This document shows, in pieces, positions 42,766 through 51,492 of a stretch of 64,000 bases of DNA. Made by a program: the position numbers and the translations under genes. Numbering within the stretch: the first letter of the stretch is position 1; the number at the start of each line of letters is the position of its first letter. Below the pieces are notes generated by a model that made no database searches, was not told the origin of the DNA, and worked only from the letters and a program-made list of their open reading frames with translations. This stretch comes from Anaerolineae bacterium (lineage in GTDB: Bacteria > Chloroflexota > Anaerolineae > Aggregatilineales > Phototrophicaceae): NCBI GenBank assembly GCA_022843745.1, contig JALHNB010000021.1, positions 54,496 to 118,495 on the forward strand. The letters run 5' to 3'.

Positions 42766-44679
42766 ATGTCACTTCTTACAGCCTATAATCTCGCGAAATC
42801 TTTTGGTCCCGATGATATTTTCGATAGCATCAGTATCGAAATCCCGTATGGCGCACGCATCGCTCTGGTTGGCCCAAACGGTGCTGGCAAAACGACTCTG
42901 CTGAATCTGATGATTGGCGCGGATACACCTACGGAAGGCAGTATTTCGGTAGCGAAAAATACGCGCATTGGCTTTCTGCCACAACGCCCAGAGTTATTGG
43001 GCGGTCATACCCTGTGGGAGGAACAGTTATCAGCGTTTGCCGATGTGCGCCGCATGGAAGCCCAGCTTACTGAGCTTGAACACGCGATGGCTGATCCAAA
43101 ACTCCATGACGAAGCATTGGCAAAATATGGCCCGCTGCAAGAACGGTTTGAACTGGCAGATGGCTATCTTTATGAACAGCGTATTCGCATGGTGCTGCAA
43201 GGTCTGGGCTTTACGTCCGAGGAATATCAGAAGCCGCTGTCGATGCTCTCCGGTGGTCAGAAAACGCGGGCGCTGCTGGCGCGTCTGCTGCTGGATTCGC
43301 CCGATTTGCTGGTGCTGGACGAGCCGACGAATCACCTGGATATTCAGGCTGTCGAATGGCTGGAAGGCTTTTTAAAGTCATTTTCCGGGGCGGTATTAGC
43401 GGTCAGTCATGATCGTTATTTCATGGACGCGTTCGCGCAGTCGATATGGGAACTCGATTTCGGCACGATTGAGACTTATCGCGGTAATTACAGCCATTAC
43501 ACCCGCCAGCGTGAGGAACGTTACGAGCGCCGGATGAAAGAATATGAAGCGCAGCAGGAATTCCTCGCGAAAGAAGAAGAATATATCCGCCGCAACATCG
43601 CCGGGCAGAATACGCGGCAGGCGAAAGGCAAGCTAAAGCGCCTGGAAACGATGAAAAAGCGCGGCAAATTTCTCAACCGCCCGAAGCAGCGCAAAACCAT
43701 GTTTTTGAGGATGGGTCGCACGGTTCGCAGCGGCGACAAGGTGCTGATGACCCAAAACCTGGCGGTTGGCTACCCCGATGCCGACGCACCCTTGTTCCAG
43801 TCGCCAGATATTACGCTCTATCGTGGCGAAACGGCGGCGTTGATCGGCCCGAATGGGGTCGGTAAAAGTACGTTTTTGAAAACAATTATCGGCCAGTTGC
43901 AGCCGCTGTCCGGCGAAACACGGATCGGCGCAGCAGTGAAAATCGGCTATTTTGCCCAGGCTCACGAATTGCTCGACCCGAAAAAGCCTATCATCGACGA
44001 AATCCAGACGGTCAAGGCCATGCCCATCAGCGAGGCGCGTAATTATCTGGCGCAATTTTTGTTCACAGGTGATGATGTGTTCCGGCCCATCGAAACACTT
44101 TCCGGCGGGGAGCGCGGGCGTGTCGCGCTGGCGAAATTGGCGCTTTCCGGCTCAAATCTGCTTCTGCTGGACGAGCCGACAAACCATCTTGACATCGACA
44201 GTCAGGAAATTTTGCAGACGGTTCTCGATAGCTTTGACGGGACGATTTTGCTGGTCAGTCATGATCGCTATTTGATTGACGCGCTGGCAACGCAAATTTG
44301 GGCGGCGAACCCCGGCGAGTTGAAGGTTTTCGAAGGCACATATTCGGAATATGTCGCCGAGCGTGATAAGCAAGCTGCTGCGAATGTCGCTCTTCAAGTC
44401 AACGGACGCGCTCAAAATGGCGATAAAAAACAAGCCAATGTCAAACCTGTCTCGCAGAAGAAACACGGCCTGAATCCTCGCCAACTGGAGAAGAAGATTG
44501 CTGAAGTTGAATCGAAGATTGAGGCGCTGGAAACAAAAATCGAAGACCTCCACAACGCGATCAATGATGCCAGTTCGAAGGGTAACGCTGCCAGAGTCCG
44601 TGAACTCGGCGAGCAGTACACCCAGGCCGAGGCTGATCTCCACGAGACGATGACCGCGTGGGAAGCGCTGGTGGACTAA
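42766..44679 (+). CDS. ABC-F family ATPase
   Basis: ABC-F proteins are soluble twin-ATPase factors that act on ribosomes; some confer antibiotic protection. The 637-residue protein has NBD1 with Walker A GPNGAGKTTLL, signature LSGGQKTRALLARLL and Walker B LLVLDEPTNHLD. A linker rich in Arg/Glu (about 235-325) follows, then NBD2 with GPNGVGKSTFL, LSGGERGRVALAKL and LLLLDEPTNHLD. The C-terminus is a coiled coil (about 560-635). It resembles Uup/YdiF-type members. A GTG-started gene begins directly after its stop. Confidence 0.93.
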   Translation: MSLLTAYNLAKSFGPDDIFDSISIEIPYGARIALVGPNGAGKTTLLNLMIGADTPTEGSISVAKNTRIGFLPQRPELLGGHTLWEEQLSAFADVRRMEAQLTELEHAMADPKLHDEALAKYGPLQERFELADGYLYEQRIRMVLQGLGFTSEEYQKPLSMLSGGQKTRALLARLLLDSPDLLVLDEPTNHLDIQAVEWLEGFLKSFSGAVLAVSHDRYFMDAFAQSIWELDFGTIETYRGNYSHYTRQREERYERRMKEYEAQQEFLAKEEEYIRRNIAGQNTRQAKGKLKRLETMKKRGKFLNRPKQRKTMFLRMGRTVRSGDKVLMTQNLAVGYPDADAPLFQSPDITLYRGETAALIGPNGVGKSTFLKTIIGQLQPLSGETRIGAAVKIGYFAQAHELLDPKKPIIDEIQTVKAMPISEARNYLAQFLFTGDDVFRPIETLSGGERGRVALAKLALSGSNLLLLDEPTNHLDIDSQEILQTVLDSFDGTILLVSHDRYLIDALATQIWAANPGELKVFEGTYSEYVAERDKQAAANVALQVNGRAQNGDKKQANVKPVSQKKHGLNPRQLEKKIAEVESKIEALETKIEDLHNAINDASSKGNAARVRELGEQYTQAEADLHETMTAWEALVD

Positions 44680-44931
44680 GTGGCAACTCGTAAACAAAAC
44701 GAAAGGCGCTTTCCTAATTGGGATGAACTACCGTATGGAGGACGGCGTTATTATGAGATTAAACTGGGAAAAGTGGCTGGCTACGCTCGTTATGTCAAGC
44801 AAGTAGACGCAAATGAAATCACAATCAGTATTGTCCAAGAAGTTTATGATGATGCCGGACGTTTAATTGCGATTCATCAAAAGTACCCAGTGGATACTGG
44901 ACATCAGGATGTTCCGATAGAAGAGGAATAG
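44680..44931 (+). CDS. Small protein, first of a two-gene module
   Basis: The 83-residue protein starts at GTG 44680, immediately after the ABC-F stop. It reads as a small beta-rich domain: NERRFPNWDELPYGGRRYYEIKLGKVAGYARYVKQVDANE and SIVQEVYDDAGRLIAIHQKYP. The second gene follows after 2 bp. I know of no assigned function; the pairing could be a toxin-antitoxin or immunity-like module, which is speculation. Confidence 0.72.
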   Translation: MATRKQNERRFPNWDELPYGGRRYYEIKLGKVAGYARYVKQVDANEITISIVQEVYDDAGRLIAIHQKYPVDTGHQDVPIEEE

Positions 44932-44933
44932 AG

Positions 44934-45200
44934 ATGATTACGCAGGAAATAGTTACTCAGAAAATTATCGCCCATTTGAATGGTGAAATCACCGAAAAGG
45001 AACTGGTTCATTGGGCTGAAGATGCGTTTGTTGCTTTCAGTGAAAGCGACATCGACATTCCCAATGAAAAACTGGTTATGGATGCTTTAATGTATATCGG
45101 TGCTGGTGATAGCCCTGGCTTTCCGCTAACCTGGGAGGTGCTTTCGGGTTATTTGGAACAGCTTGGCACAAAGGTGCGAGTCATCGCTGAGGCAAGTTAA
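44934..45200 (+). CDS. Small helical acidic protein, second of the module
   Basis: The 88-residue protein is helical and acidic: TQKIIAHLNGEITEKELVHWAEDAFVAFSE and LVMDALMYIGAGDSPGFPLTWEVLSGYLEQLG. AGAGGAATAGAG precedes ATG 44934. The acidic helical partner beside a basic beta-rich protein resembles antitoxin or immunity partners, but no family is recognised. Confidence 0.72.
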   Translation: MITQEIVTQKIIAHLNGEITEKELVHWAEDAFVAFSESDIDIPNEKLVMDALMYIGAGDSPGFPLTWEVLSGYLEQLGTKVRVIAEAS

Positions 45201-45210
45201 CAAGCCATAA

Positions 45211-47106
45211 ATGAAAATTCCCAAACTCCTCTCCACGCCTCTGCTGCTCTGCGCCCTTGTGTTAAGTTTTTTGCTTTTTCTTCCATCCACTTTCGCCCAA
45301 GAAAATCGTGAAATTCTCCGACTGGGGCGCGGTACGGCGAACGCTCTCGATTGGCGACCTGACGGCGAAGTGTTAGCGGTTGGCGGCAGCACTGGCCTAT
45401 GGCTGCTCGACGCGGATTTGAGCGTCACCGCGCACCTCTCTGACGAATCAGTTACAGCACTGGCGTGGAGTCCTGACGGCGAGAAACTCGCCACCAGCAC
45501 GATTATTGAGCAGTCTTGTACGCTGCAAATCTGGGATGTGGACGCGAAACGTGCATTGGTCGAGTCGTCCGAGTGCGCGGACAAAATCGCCTGGAAGCCG
45601 GACAGCCAATTTCTCGCGATAACGTCACCGTTCACGCAAACTGTGAGCGTCATCAATGTGGATGGCAGTGTCATTTTGAAGGATTTGCCGGGGCGCTCAG
45701 CGGCCTGGTCGCCGGATGGTGAACGCTTGGCGGTGATCAATGCGGAAAATCTGTCGATCTGGAACATCACATCGCAGCGAAAAATGCTCACGACTGCTAA
45801 TCAGGATTACGGCGATACGCTGCTATGGACAGATCATGGCATTTTGACGTTATGCAGCGAACACGACACCTCAACCTATGTGGTCAGCATGTGCCGCCTC
45901 AACGCGCGAACGGGCATGAAAATTGATTCAAAGGTGCTGTTATGGCGGCATCCCGGCGAATGGGGTGATTTAGGCCGTTTGCGCTGGAATGATGAAAAAA
46001 ATCGTTTCAGCTTTATCGTTTCCGTTCCAGATGGCAGCGCACCCTCGTTGGCCTATGTGTTTGATTGGAGCGAGAACGGCGGCTCGATTATTACGCGTGC
46101 CAGTTTTGCCGCCTGGAAACACGGCACATCTACTGTAACTGTCGGGCTGGACAACGGCTTGATTCAAAATGTTGATGCGGGCAGCGGCAATATCCTCGCT
46201 CAACAAAATGCGTTTACCGCGCCTGTTCGTTTGCTGGTGTGGAGTCCGGATGGTGAACGTTTGGCGAGTGCGGGCAGCGGCGCGAATCAGACCGTCCATA
46301 TCTGGGATATAGACGGTGATTCCGAGACTTCAGCGCTGAATTTTCAGCCAGAAGTTGTCAACAATCTATCATGGACTCCAGATGGTCGCGAAATCTTCAC
46401 GGGTGGCGCAAGTGGAACTTATGCCAGCGATGTTCGTGCCTGGGATACAAGCGACGGGGATTCAGTTCGCGTTATCGCGCAGGATTTAGCGCCAGCCAAA
46501 GGCATCATCGCCTGGAACAGTGATTTTACCCTCAAGGCGATATCAAATGGGCAGCGGATCACACTCCCTGGCGACATCTCCATCAAAACAGCGCGTGGGA
46601 CGATCCACGCGATACGCTGGAGTCCTGATAGTAGCCGAATCGCCACTTTAAGTGTGAATCGCGATTCCACGAAATTCACCATAGAAATCTGGCAGCCACA
46701 AACAGGTGAACGGATTGTAGCCATTCAATCCGGGGAGATTAGCGGTTTTGATTCAACGCTGCATTGGAGCAACGATGGAACGCGAGTGGCGCATTCGCTA
46801 CGTGTAGGAGGAAATGATGCCTATACGCTGCGGGTTTATGATCCCATAACTGGCGAACTGGTCATGGTTTATGATACGCCGCAATGGTACGCGCCAAAAC
46901 TCGCATGGCGACCTGATGATCGGGTGCTTGCCGTCGAAATTCTGTCCGGTGTGATTTTTCTGGATATACTGAGTGGTGAGCTGATTGGTGAACAGATTTC
47001 GATGGGCTATATCAGTTCGCTGGAGTGGCGGCCTGATGGGGATCGGCTGGCAATTGGCGGCGTGGATGGTGTTATCCGGGTTTGGGATGTGTCGGAGATT
47101 GAATAA
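45211..47106 (+). CDS. Secreted WD40-repeat protein
   Basis: The 631-residue protein has a signal peptide ending near TFAQE and about 12-14 WD-like blades. Clear turns are DWRPDGEVLAVGGSTG, AWSPDGEKLATSTI, WSPDGERLASAGSG, WTPDGREIFTGGASG, WSPDSSRIATL and WRPDGDRLAIGGVDGVIRVWDV at the end. It is similar in design to the gene at 30910 but not a close copy. No Shine-Dalgarno is obvious before the ATG. It is probably an extracellular scaffold. Confidence 0.85.
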   Translation: MKIPKLLSTPLLLCALVLSFLLFLPSTFAQENREILRLGRGTANALDWRPDGEVLAVGGSTGLWLLDADLSVTAHLSDESVTALAWSPDGEKLATSTIIEQSCTLQIWDVDAKRALVESSECADKIAWKPDSQFLAITSPFTQTVSVINVDGSVILKDLPGRSAAWSPDGERLAVINAENLSIWNITSQRKMLTTANQDYGDTLLWTDHGILTLCSEHDTSTYVVSMCRLNARTGMKIDSKVLLWRHPGEWGDLGRLRWNDEKNRFSFIVSVPDGSAPSLAYVFDWSENGGSIITRASFAAWKHGTSTVTVGLDNGLIQNVDAGSGNILAQQNAFTAPVRLLVWSPDGERLASAGSGANQTVHIWDIDGDSETSALNFQPEVVNNLSWTPDGREIFTGGASGTYASDVRAWDTSDGDSVRVIAQDLAPAKGIIAWNSDFTLKAISNGQRITLPGDISIKTARGTIHAIRWSPDSSRIATLSVNRDSTKFTIEIWQPQTGERIVAIQSGEISGFDSTLHWSNDGTRVAHSLRVGGNDAYTLRVYDPITGELVMVYDTPQWYAPKLAWRPDDRVLAVEILSGVIFLDILSGELIGEQISMGYISSLEWRPDGDRLAIGGVDGVIRVWDVSEIE

Positions 47107-47109
47107 AAA

Positions 47110-47155
47110 CTGAGCCTGTGATTACAATAAAACTCGGCTTTCGCGACAGACTCAG
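47110..47155. terminator. Hairpin between convergent genes
   Basis: CTGAGCCTGT (47110-47119) and ACAGACTCAG (47146-47155) form a 10-bp stem with one mismatch and a 26-nt loop, between the convergent WD40 and STAS-like genes. Confidence 0.45.
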
Positions 47156-47182
47156 CTTACAATAAACTGGATTTATGCAACG

Positions 47183-47599
47183 CTATGAGGTGGTTTCTGG
47201 CTCGATTTTTTGCTGGTCGAGTAAAAACGAACGTGCTTGTTTGACGCTATCGGTGAAATGCACACCGGAGCTGATATGCTTATCAAACAGGCGGAATGTA
47301 TCGTAAATACCCTTTATAAAACCGTTCGCGCCCGCGATCACAATCGTGCCACGCGCTTCATTTGCTTTTTGTGCCAATTTCTGCGCGTTTTTCTTGCCGT
47401 CAAAGCTGAAAATTGAACCGGAAGGAATCAGGTCGGCATTGCTGAAGTTGATGATCGCATCGACGCGATGATCGACACTGCCGGACATTTCCTTAACTTT
47501 GTCGAGTGCAGCGTAAAGGTCATTCCACGTCCATCGCCCATCAAAAACATACTGGATAATGGTTTTCTCGTCATTGTCCCATTTTACACTGATGCCCAT
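47183..47599 (-). CDS. Small STAS/SpoIIAA-like protein, paralog of 42216-42617
   Basis: The 138-residue protein starts MGISVKWDNDEKTIIQYVFDGRWTWNDLYAALDKV and ends with a FTDSVKQARSFLLDQQ helix. Shared landmarks with the gene at 42216 include WDNDEKTI, G.WTW, IDHR/VDHR-type turn, and a GFIKGIYDTFRLFD region matching GFVRSLTEIFRLLN. It is transcribed alone. Function is unknown. Confidence 0.7.
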   Translation of the reverse strand: MGISVKWDNDEKTIIQYVFDGRWTWNDLYAALDKVKEMSGSVDHRVDAIINFSNADLIPSGSIFSFDGKKNAQKLAQKANEARGTIVIAGANGFIKGIYDTFRLFDKHISSGVHFTDSVKQARSFLLDQQKIEPETTS

Positions 47600-47768
47600 G
47601 ACCTATTCCCCTCATTTGCATATGCTCAAAATATAAGGGCAAAAGATAATGGCAACTTCAATAGCGCATGAGCAGGAGATGAATTTGTGAAAGGGAATGG
47701 GCGGGGCAGGTTTTGGGCCTACCCGCATATGCATCTAACGTTTTAATTTAGTAACGCATCGGTTTTGT

Positions 47769-47791
47769 AGGGGCGCACGGCGGTGCGCCCT
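47769..47791. terminator. GC-rich palindrome after the secreted-protein gene
   Basis: GGGCGCAC and GTGCGCCC form an 8-bp stem with a 4-nt loop, 30 bp after the stop of the minus-strand gene at 47823. It belongs to the dispersed palindrome family. Confidence 0.6.
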
Positions 47792-47822
47792 CGCAGATCG
47801 GATTCAATTCTTTGGCCGCATA

Positions 47823-49100
47823 TCAGCCATTGGAAGCTGAAACGAATGTCGGGAATGGTGGAAGATTATCAAGCGCGGTCATTGGACCTGACCAGGTGAT
47901 TTCCCAGATGGTCGTTCCCTCGCCTGACCATAACTCAGCCATATTCGTGCCTGTATTATCCGAATAGTATTCCAGGCTGGTACGCACCATTTCGTTTTCG
48001 GTTTGCGGCAGGCGAGTGCGCAGGAAAGCATAGCCTCCGGGTGCGGGTGCGATGTCCGAATATTCGAGATCGGTCTGCAAATCGGTGATATTCCCCGTGC
48101 GATCCAGCGCCACCCACTTGCTCGGCTGTGCGCCGACTGGTTGATTCGGATCATAGGCTGGGAACAGGAGGATGGCGATTCGCTGGCCTTCTTCAATGAA
48201 TTTCGCTGTTATGGGAGTCCATTCTCCATTGTGGTAGATCACGCGCTGCGCACCACTCGCATCAGCCAGAATGATGACGTTGGACTGTCCAACAGGGCCA
48301 TCCGGCGCGGCGGCGGGCAGGCCTGGGTCGAATGCTGCCCAAACGGATTCTCCCGTCGCCTCTAATTTATCAACGTTAAAGTGGTTATGTGGGCCATCTG
48401 GCTCTGGCGTGAGCGTACCATCACTGAGCTGCCAGCGGAAAGCATTCACCGATGGGATGCCGCCAATGCCGTAAGGAACTTCAGCAAAAACAACCTGGCT
48501 GCTATCGAACAAATTGACATCTGGCAGAACGGGGGCATCCAGAATCATCCCTTGTGCAGCGACGGCTGGTGAATTTGAATTCAGCTCGTTAACAATCGCG
48601 CCTGTCGCAGTATCGATGATCTGGATTTGCCAGGATGGTTTGCTGGTATCTGCTGCTGCGTCGCCAGGGAAATAATTCACCACGCTTATGGCGATCTGGC
48701 TGAAATCAGCATTAAACGAGTTGCTGTCCGTTCGGCAGCCGATTGCGCTGCCAAATTCAACCTCAAGCACATTGGTTTCAGCCGCGAGATCGCGCAGATA
48801 GAATGTCGAGAAGGGTTGACCGGGGGCTTCAGCAGTTCCCGGTGGATAGGTCGTGACGCAGTAAGCCTCGCGAGACGCATCGGCATTAAACGCAATGTCC
48901 CGGCTGCTGATAAACTGATTTTCTCCCAGGCCGATATTGTGGCTTTCCTGCGTACCATCTTGATACACGCGCAGTAGCTCGCCGCTTGTGCTTTCAAACA
49001 GATAGACTGACCATCCGCCACCTGCCAGCGCCGGGACGATTCCCATAACAAACAGCGCCACAAGCGTGAATAGAATGGTCAAATTTGTTTTCTTGTTCAT
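47823..49100 (-). CDS. Secreted hypothetical protein, propeller-like
   Basis: The 425-residue protein has a signal peptide ending near ALAGG. The mature part is beta-rich with SVYLFESTSGELLRVYQDGTQ, FISSRDIAFNADASREAYCVT and SNSFNADFSQIAISVVNYFPG, resembling TolB-like propeller blades (FNADASREAYC). No catalytic motif is visible. It is probably periplasmic or extracellular. Its own palindrome follows the stop; upstream lies a 176-bp gap divergent from the next gene. Confidence 0.7.
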   Translation of the reverse strand: MNKKTNLTILFTLVALFVMGIVPALAGGGWSVYLFESTSGELLRVYQDGTQESHNIGLGENQFISSRDIAFNADASREAYCVTTYPPGTAEAPGQPFSTFYLRDLAAETNVLEVEFGSAIGCRTDSNSFNADFSQIAISVVNYFPGDAAADTSKPSWQIQIIDTATGAIVNELNSNSPAVAAQGMILDAPVLPDVNLFDSSQVVFAEVPYGIGGIPSVNAFRWQLSDGTLTPEPDGPHNHFNVDKLEATGESVWAAFDPGLPAAAPDGPVGQSNVIILADASGAQRVIYHNGEWTPITAKFIEEGQRIAILLFPAYDPNQPVGAQPSKWVALDRTGNITDLQTDLEYSDIAPAPGGYAFLRTRLPQTENEMVRTSLEYYSDNTGTNMAELWSGEGTTIWEITWSGPMTALDNLPPFPTFVSASNG

Positions 49101-49276
49101 CCTGATACACTCCTTTGTTTCAAACAGGATTACGGGTTTATCTTACCATGCCCACGCTGGAGATCAATAAATGTTCGCCACGCGCTCGACCAACGGAATC
49201 CCTACGCAAATTCTAGCAACGTTTTAAAGAATTGTTATACTATTGCCCCATATTGCGCTGTTTGAAGGGGGAATCC

Positions 49277-49660
49277 ATGAAATACGTCACCACAGTTCGT
49301 GTGCTGATCGCTGACTCCAAAAAGCCTGTGATCGGCGTCAACGTCGGCTTATTTGATCGAGATGAAAATTCAGAGGATGACTCACTGGGTACGGGTACGA
49401 CTAATAAGTTTGGTGAATTTGAGTTTCATTACAAAACCCAGGATTTTACAGATGACAGGCTGGGTACATCGGATGATGGGGTCAAGATTTTGGGTAGGGA
49501 CACCGTGCCTGATCTCTACGCCGTTGTTTATAATCGTGAAGGCGAGGCCATCCTCTCAACGCGCGATCACGCAACGCAGAATAAAGCGTCGCTGCACATC
49601 ACGGTTTATGTTGAACAAAACCTGGCTGCCCAACATAGTTTGATTGTCGCAGCCGATTAG
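49277..49660 (+). CDS. Hypothetical protein with carboxypeptidase-regulatory-like fold
   Basis: From ATG 49277 (GGGGGA upstream) the protein has 127 residues. YVTTVRVLIADSKKPVIGVNVGLFDRDENSEDDSLGTGTTNKFGEFEFHYKT resembles transthyretin-like or CarboxypepD-reg beta-sandwich domains, with a late DLYAVVYNREGEAILSTRDH. No signal peptide. A GNAT gene begins 8 bp downstream. Confidence 0.7.
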   Translation: MKYVTTVRVLIADSKKPVIGVNVGLFDRDENSEDDSLGTGTTNKFGEFEFHYKTQDFTDDRLGTSDDGVKILGRDTVPDLYAVVYNREGEAILSTRDHATQNKASLHITVYVEQNLAAQHSLIVAAD

Positions 49661-49667
49661 AGGCACA

Positions 49668-50228
49668 ATGCTGAGTCTTAAAATTGACGATATGACCGAA
49701 CTGCGGCTGTTGCAGGATGAGCACGCCGCTGCTTTGTTTACGCTCACCAACCAGAATCGCCATTATCTGCGCGAATGGTTGCCCTGGGTCGATGATACGC
49801 GCACGCTCGAAGACACCCGGCGTTTTATCCGCGCCGGGCTGCGCCAGAAGGAAAATGAGAACGGTTTTCACATGGGCATCTGGCATCAGGCCAATCTCAC
49901 AGGTGTTGTCAGCTACAATTATGTCAGCCGCGAAAAACGACAAACTGAACTCGGCTACTGGCTGGGTGCGCAGTTCCAGGGCAAAGGCCTGATGACGGCG
50001 GCCTGCCGAACACTGACCACCTACGCTTTTGATACGCTCAATTTAAAGCGTGTCGAGATTCGCTCCGCGATTGCCAACGCCAAAAGCCGCGCGATCCCCG
50101 TTCGCCTGGGCTTTACGGAAGAAGGGGTTGTGCCGCAGCTTGAGTGGCTCTATGACCATTACGTCGATGCGGTTGTCTACAGCATGTCGGTGGAAAACTG
50201 GAGCAAACTGCGGGCAGCCCAAAAATAA
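49668..50228 (+). CDS. GNAT acetyltransferase, RimJ/RimL-like
   Basis: The protein (186 residues from ATG 49668, with GAGG upstream) transfers an acetyl group from acetyl-CoA to an amine; RimJ/RimL types modify ribosomal protein N-termini. Landmarks are LREWLPWVDDTRTLEDTRRFI, the strand TELGYWLGAQFQGKGLMTAA with the acetyl-CoA loop, and IANAKSRAIPVRLGFTEEGVV. True substrate is unknown. It is convergent with the hydrolase gene. Confidence 0.88.
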   Translation: MLSLKIDDMTELRLLQDEHAAALFTLTNQNRHYLREWLPWVDDTRTLEDTRRFIRAGLRQKENENGFHMGIWHQANLTGVVSYNYVSREKRQTELGYWLGAQFQGKGLMTAACRTLTTYAFDTLNLKRVEIRSAIANAKSRAIPVRLGFTEEGVVPQLEWLYDHYVDAVVYSMSVENWSKLRAAQK

Positions 50229-50232
50229 AACC

Positions 50233-50973
50233 CTACCGACGCTTTAAAAAATCGCCCACAACTTTTTGAAACGTTTCCCATTGCAAATTGTGGACGGCGT
50301 GGCCGCATTTGAACATCACCAGTTTGCCGTGAGGTATTTTCTCGATAAAAGTACGCCCGTATGCTTCCGGGTTGAGCGTATCCTGGTCGCCCAGCATCAG
50401 CAGCAGCGGGCAGGTGATATTGTGCGCCAGACTGATGCTCACATCGCCACCGGAATCAATTGTCATTTTCATGGATTGAATCCACTGCAAAATGATCGGC
50501 TCGATTTGGGTTATGCCATGCCGCGCTTTTTCTTCTTCTGTAACCCAGGTCGGCGGATACAGGCTTTGCACCACAGGCCGCACTTCTGGTCCGAAATAGC
50601 CTACCGCACCCCACGACGACGCTGACAAAAAACGTTCCGGTTGCAGTCCGGGAGCCATGAGCGCAACCTCGCCGCCGTCGGAATAACCCATGATATGCGC
50701 TTTTTGCAGGCCGAGTGCGTCCATAAACGCCAACACATCGTCCGTATCGCGTCGATAAAAATCAGGCGGAAAATCGCGCGGTTTGGGTGTCGATTCGCCG
50801 TAGCCGCGCAGGGTCAGGCCGAGAACGCGATAGTCGGCGCTCAACCAGTCCATGACATGCCCCAGATCGGCGTGTGCCGTCCCCAGCAAGCCGTGAATCA
50901 TAATAATCGGCTCACCGCTGCCGAGGTCTTCATAATGTAAACGTGCGCCAGTGGATAGGTCGGCAAAAGGCAT
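50233..50973 (-). CDS. Alpha/beta hydrolase
   Basis: The 246-residue enzyme has MIHGLLGT near the oxyanion hole, the nucleophile elbow MGYSDGGEVAL (Ser intact), acid in LLMLGDQDTLN and His in MFKCGHAVHNLQWE. Length and layout fit a small esterase/lipase or C-C hydrolase-type enzyme; substrate is unknown. In contrast with the gene at 39525, the catalytic serine is present. Confidence 0.9.
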   Translation of the reverse strand: MPFADLSTGARLHYEDLGSGEPIIMIHGLLGTAHADLGHVMDWLSADYRVLGLTLRGYGESTPKPRDFPPDFYRRDTDDVLAFMDALGLQKAHIMGYSDGGEVALMAPGLQPERFLSASSWGAVGYFGPEVRPVVQSLYPPTWVTEEEKARHGITQIEPIILQWIQSMKMTIDSGGDVSISLAHNITCPLLLMLGDQDTLNPEAYGRTFIEKIPHGKLVMFKCGHAVHNLQWETFQKVVGDFLKRR

Positions 50974-51100
50974 CAGTTGGTTTCCTTATCCATCGCATAG
51001 AAGCTAAAATTTTCACCTGTAGTTTATACGAACTGGCTGCAAATCACGAAGATTATGCTATGACATTCTCACTGAAAGTCGAATTTTTACGGGAACGATT

Positions 51101-51484
51101 ATGCAATCTCATGATATTGAATTCATCATTCAGGCTGAAAAAACGCTTGCCCATGCGCACCTCACAATGGATATTGAAGCGATCAGTAACCTGCTTCATC
51201 AGGATTATGTCATTGTTCAGCCGGGTGGAAAAATTGAAACTAAAGCCGACGTGTTGGCCTCATATCAAATGGGAAATCGACATTGGGACAAAGCGCAGGT
51301 CGATCAGCTTGACGTGAAAATTTATGGAAGCATGGCAAGAGTTCTTGGCGTATGGCAGGCCACAGGCACGAACGACGGGCAGGCTTTTGACTATCAGGCG
51401 CGTTTTATCTCGATCTGGATCAGCGACGGCACGAGTTGGAAAAACATTTCCTACTCGTCAGCGGAGATAAGCAATTTGCCATAA
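51101..51484 (+). CDS. NTF2-like protein (SnoaL/DUF4440 type)
   Basis: The 127-residue protein fits the NTF2-like cone fold: EFIIQAEKTLAHAHLTMDIEAISNLLHQDYVIVQPGGKIETKADVLASY, then IYGSMARVLGVWQATGTNDGQAFDYQARFISIWI. Members are small enzymes or ligand binders. It is convergent with the membrane protein gene, 8 bp apart. Confidence 0.82.
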   Translation: MQSHDIEFIIQAEKTLAHAHLTMDIEAISNLLHQDYVIVQPGGKIETKADVLASYQMGNRHWDKAQVDQLDVKIYGSMARVLGVWQATGTNDGQAFDYQARFISIWISDGTSWKNISYSSAEISNLP

Positions 51485-51492
51485 CATCACTT

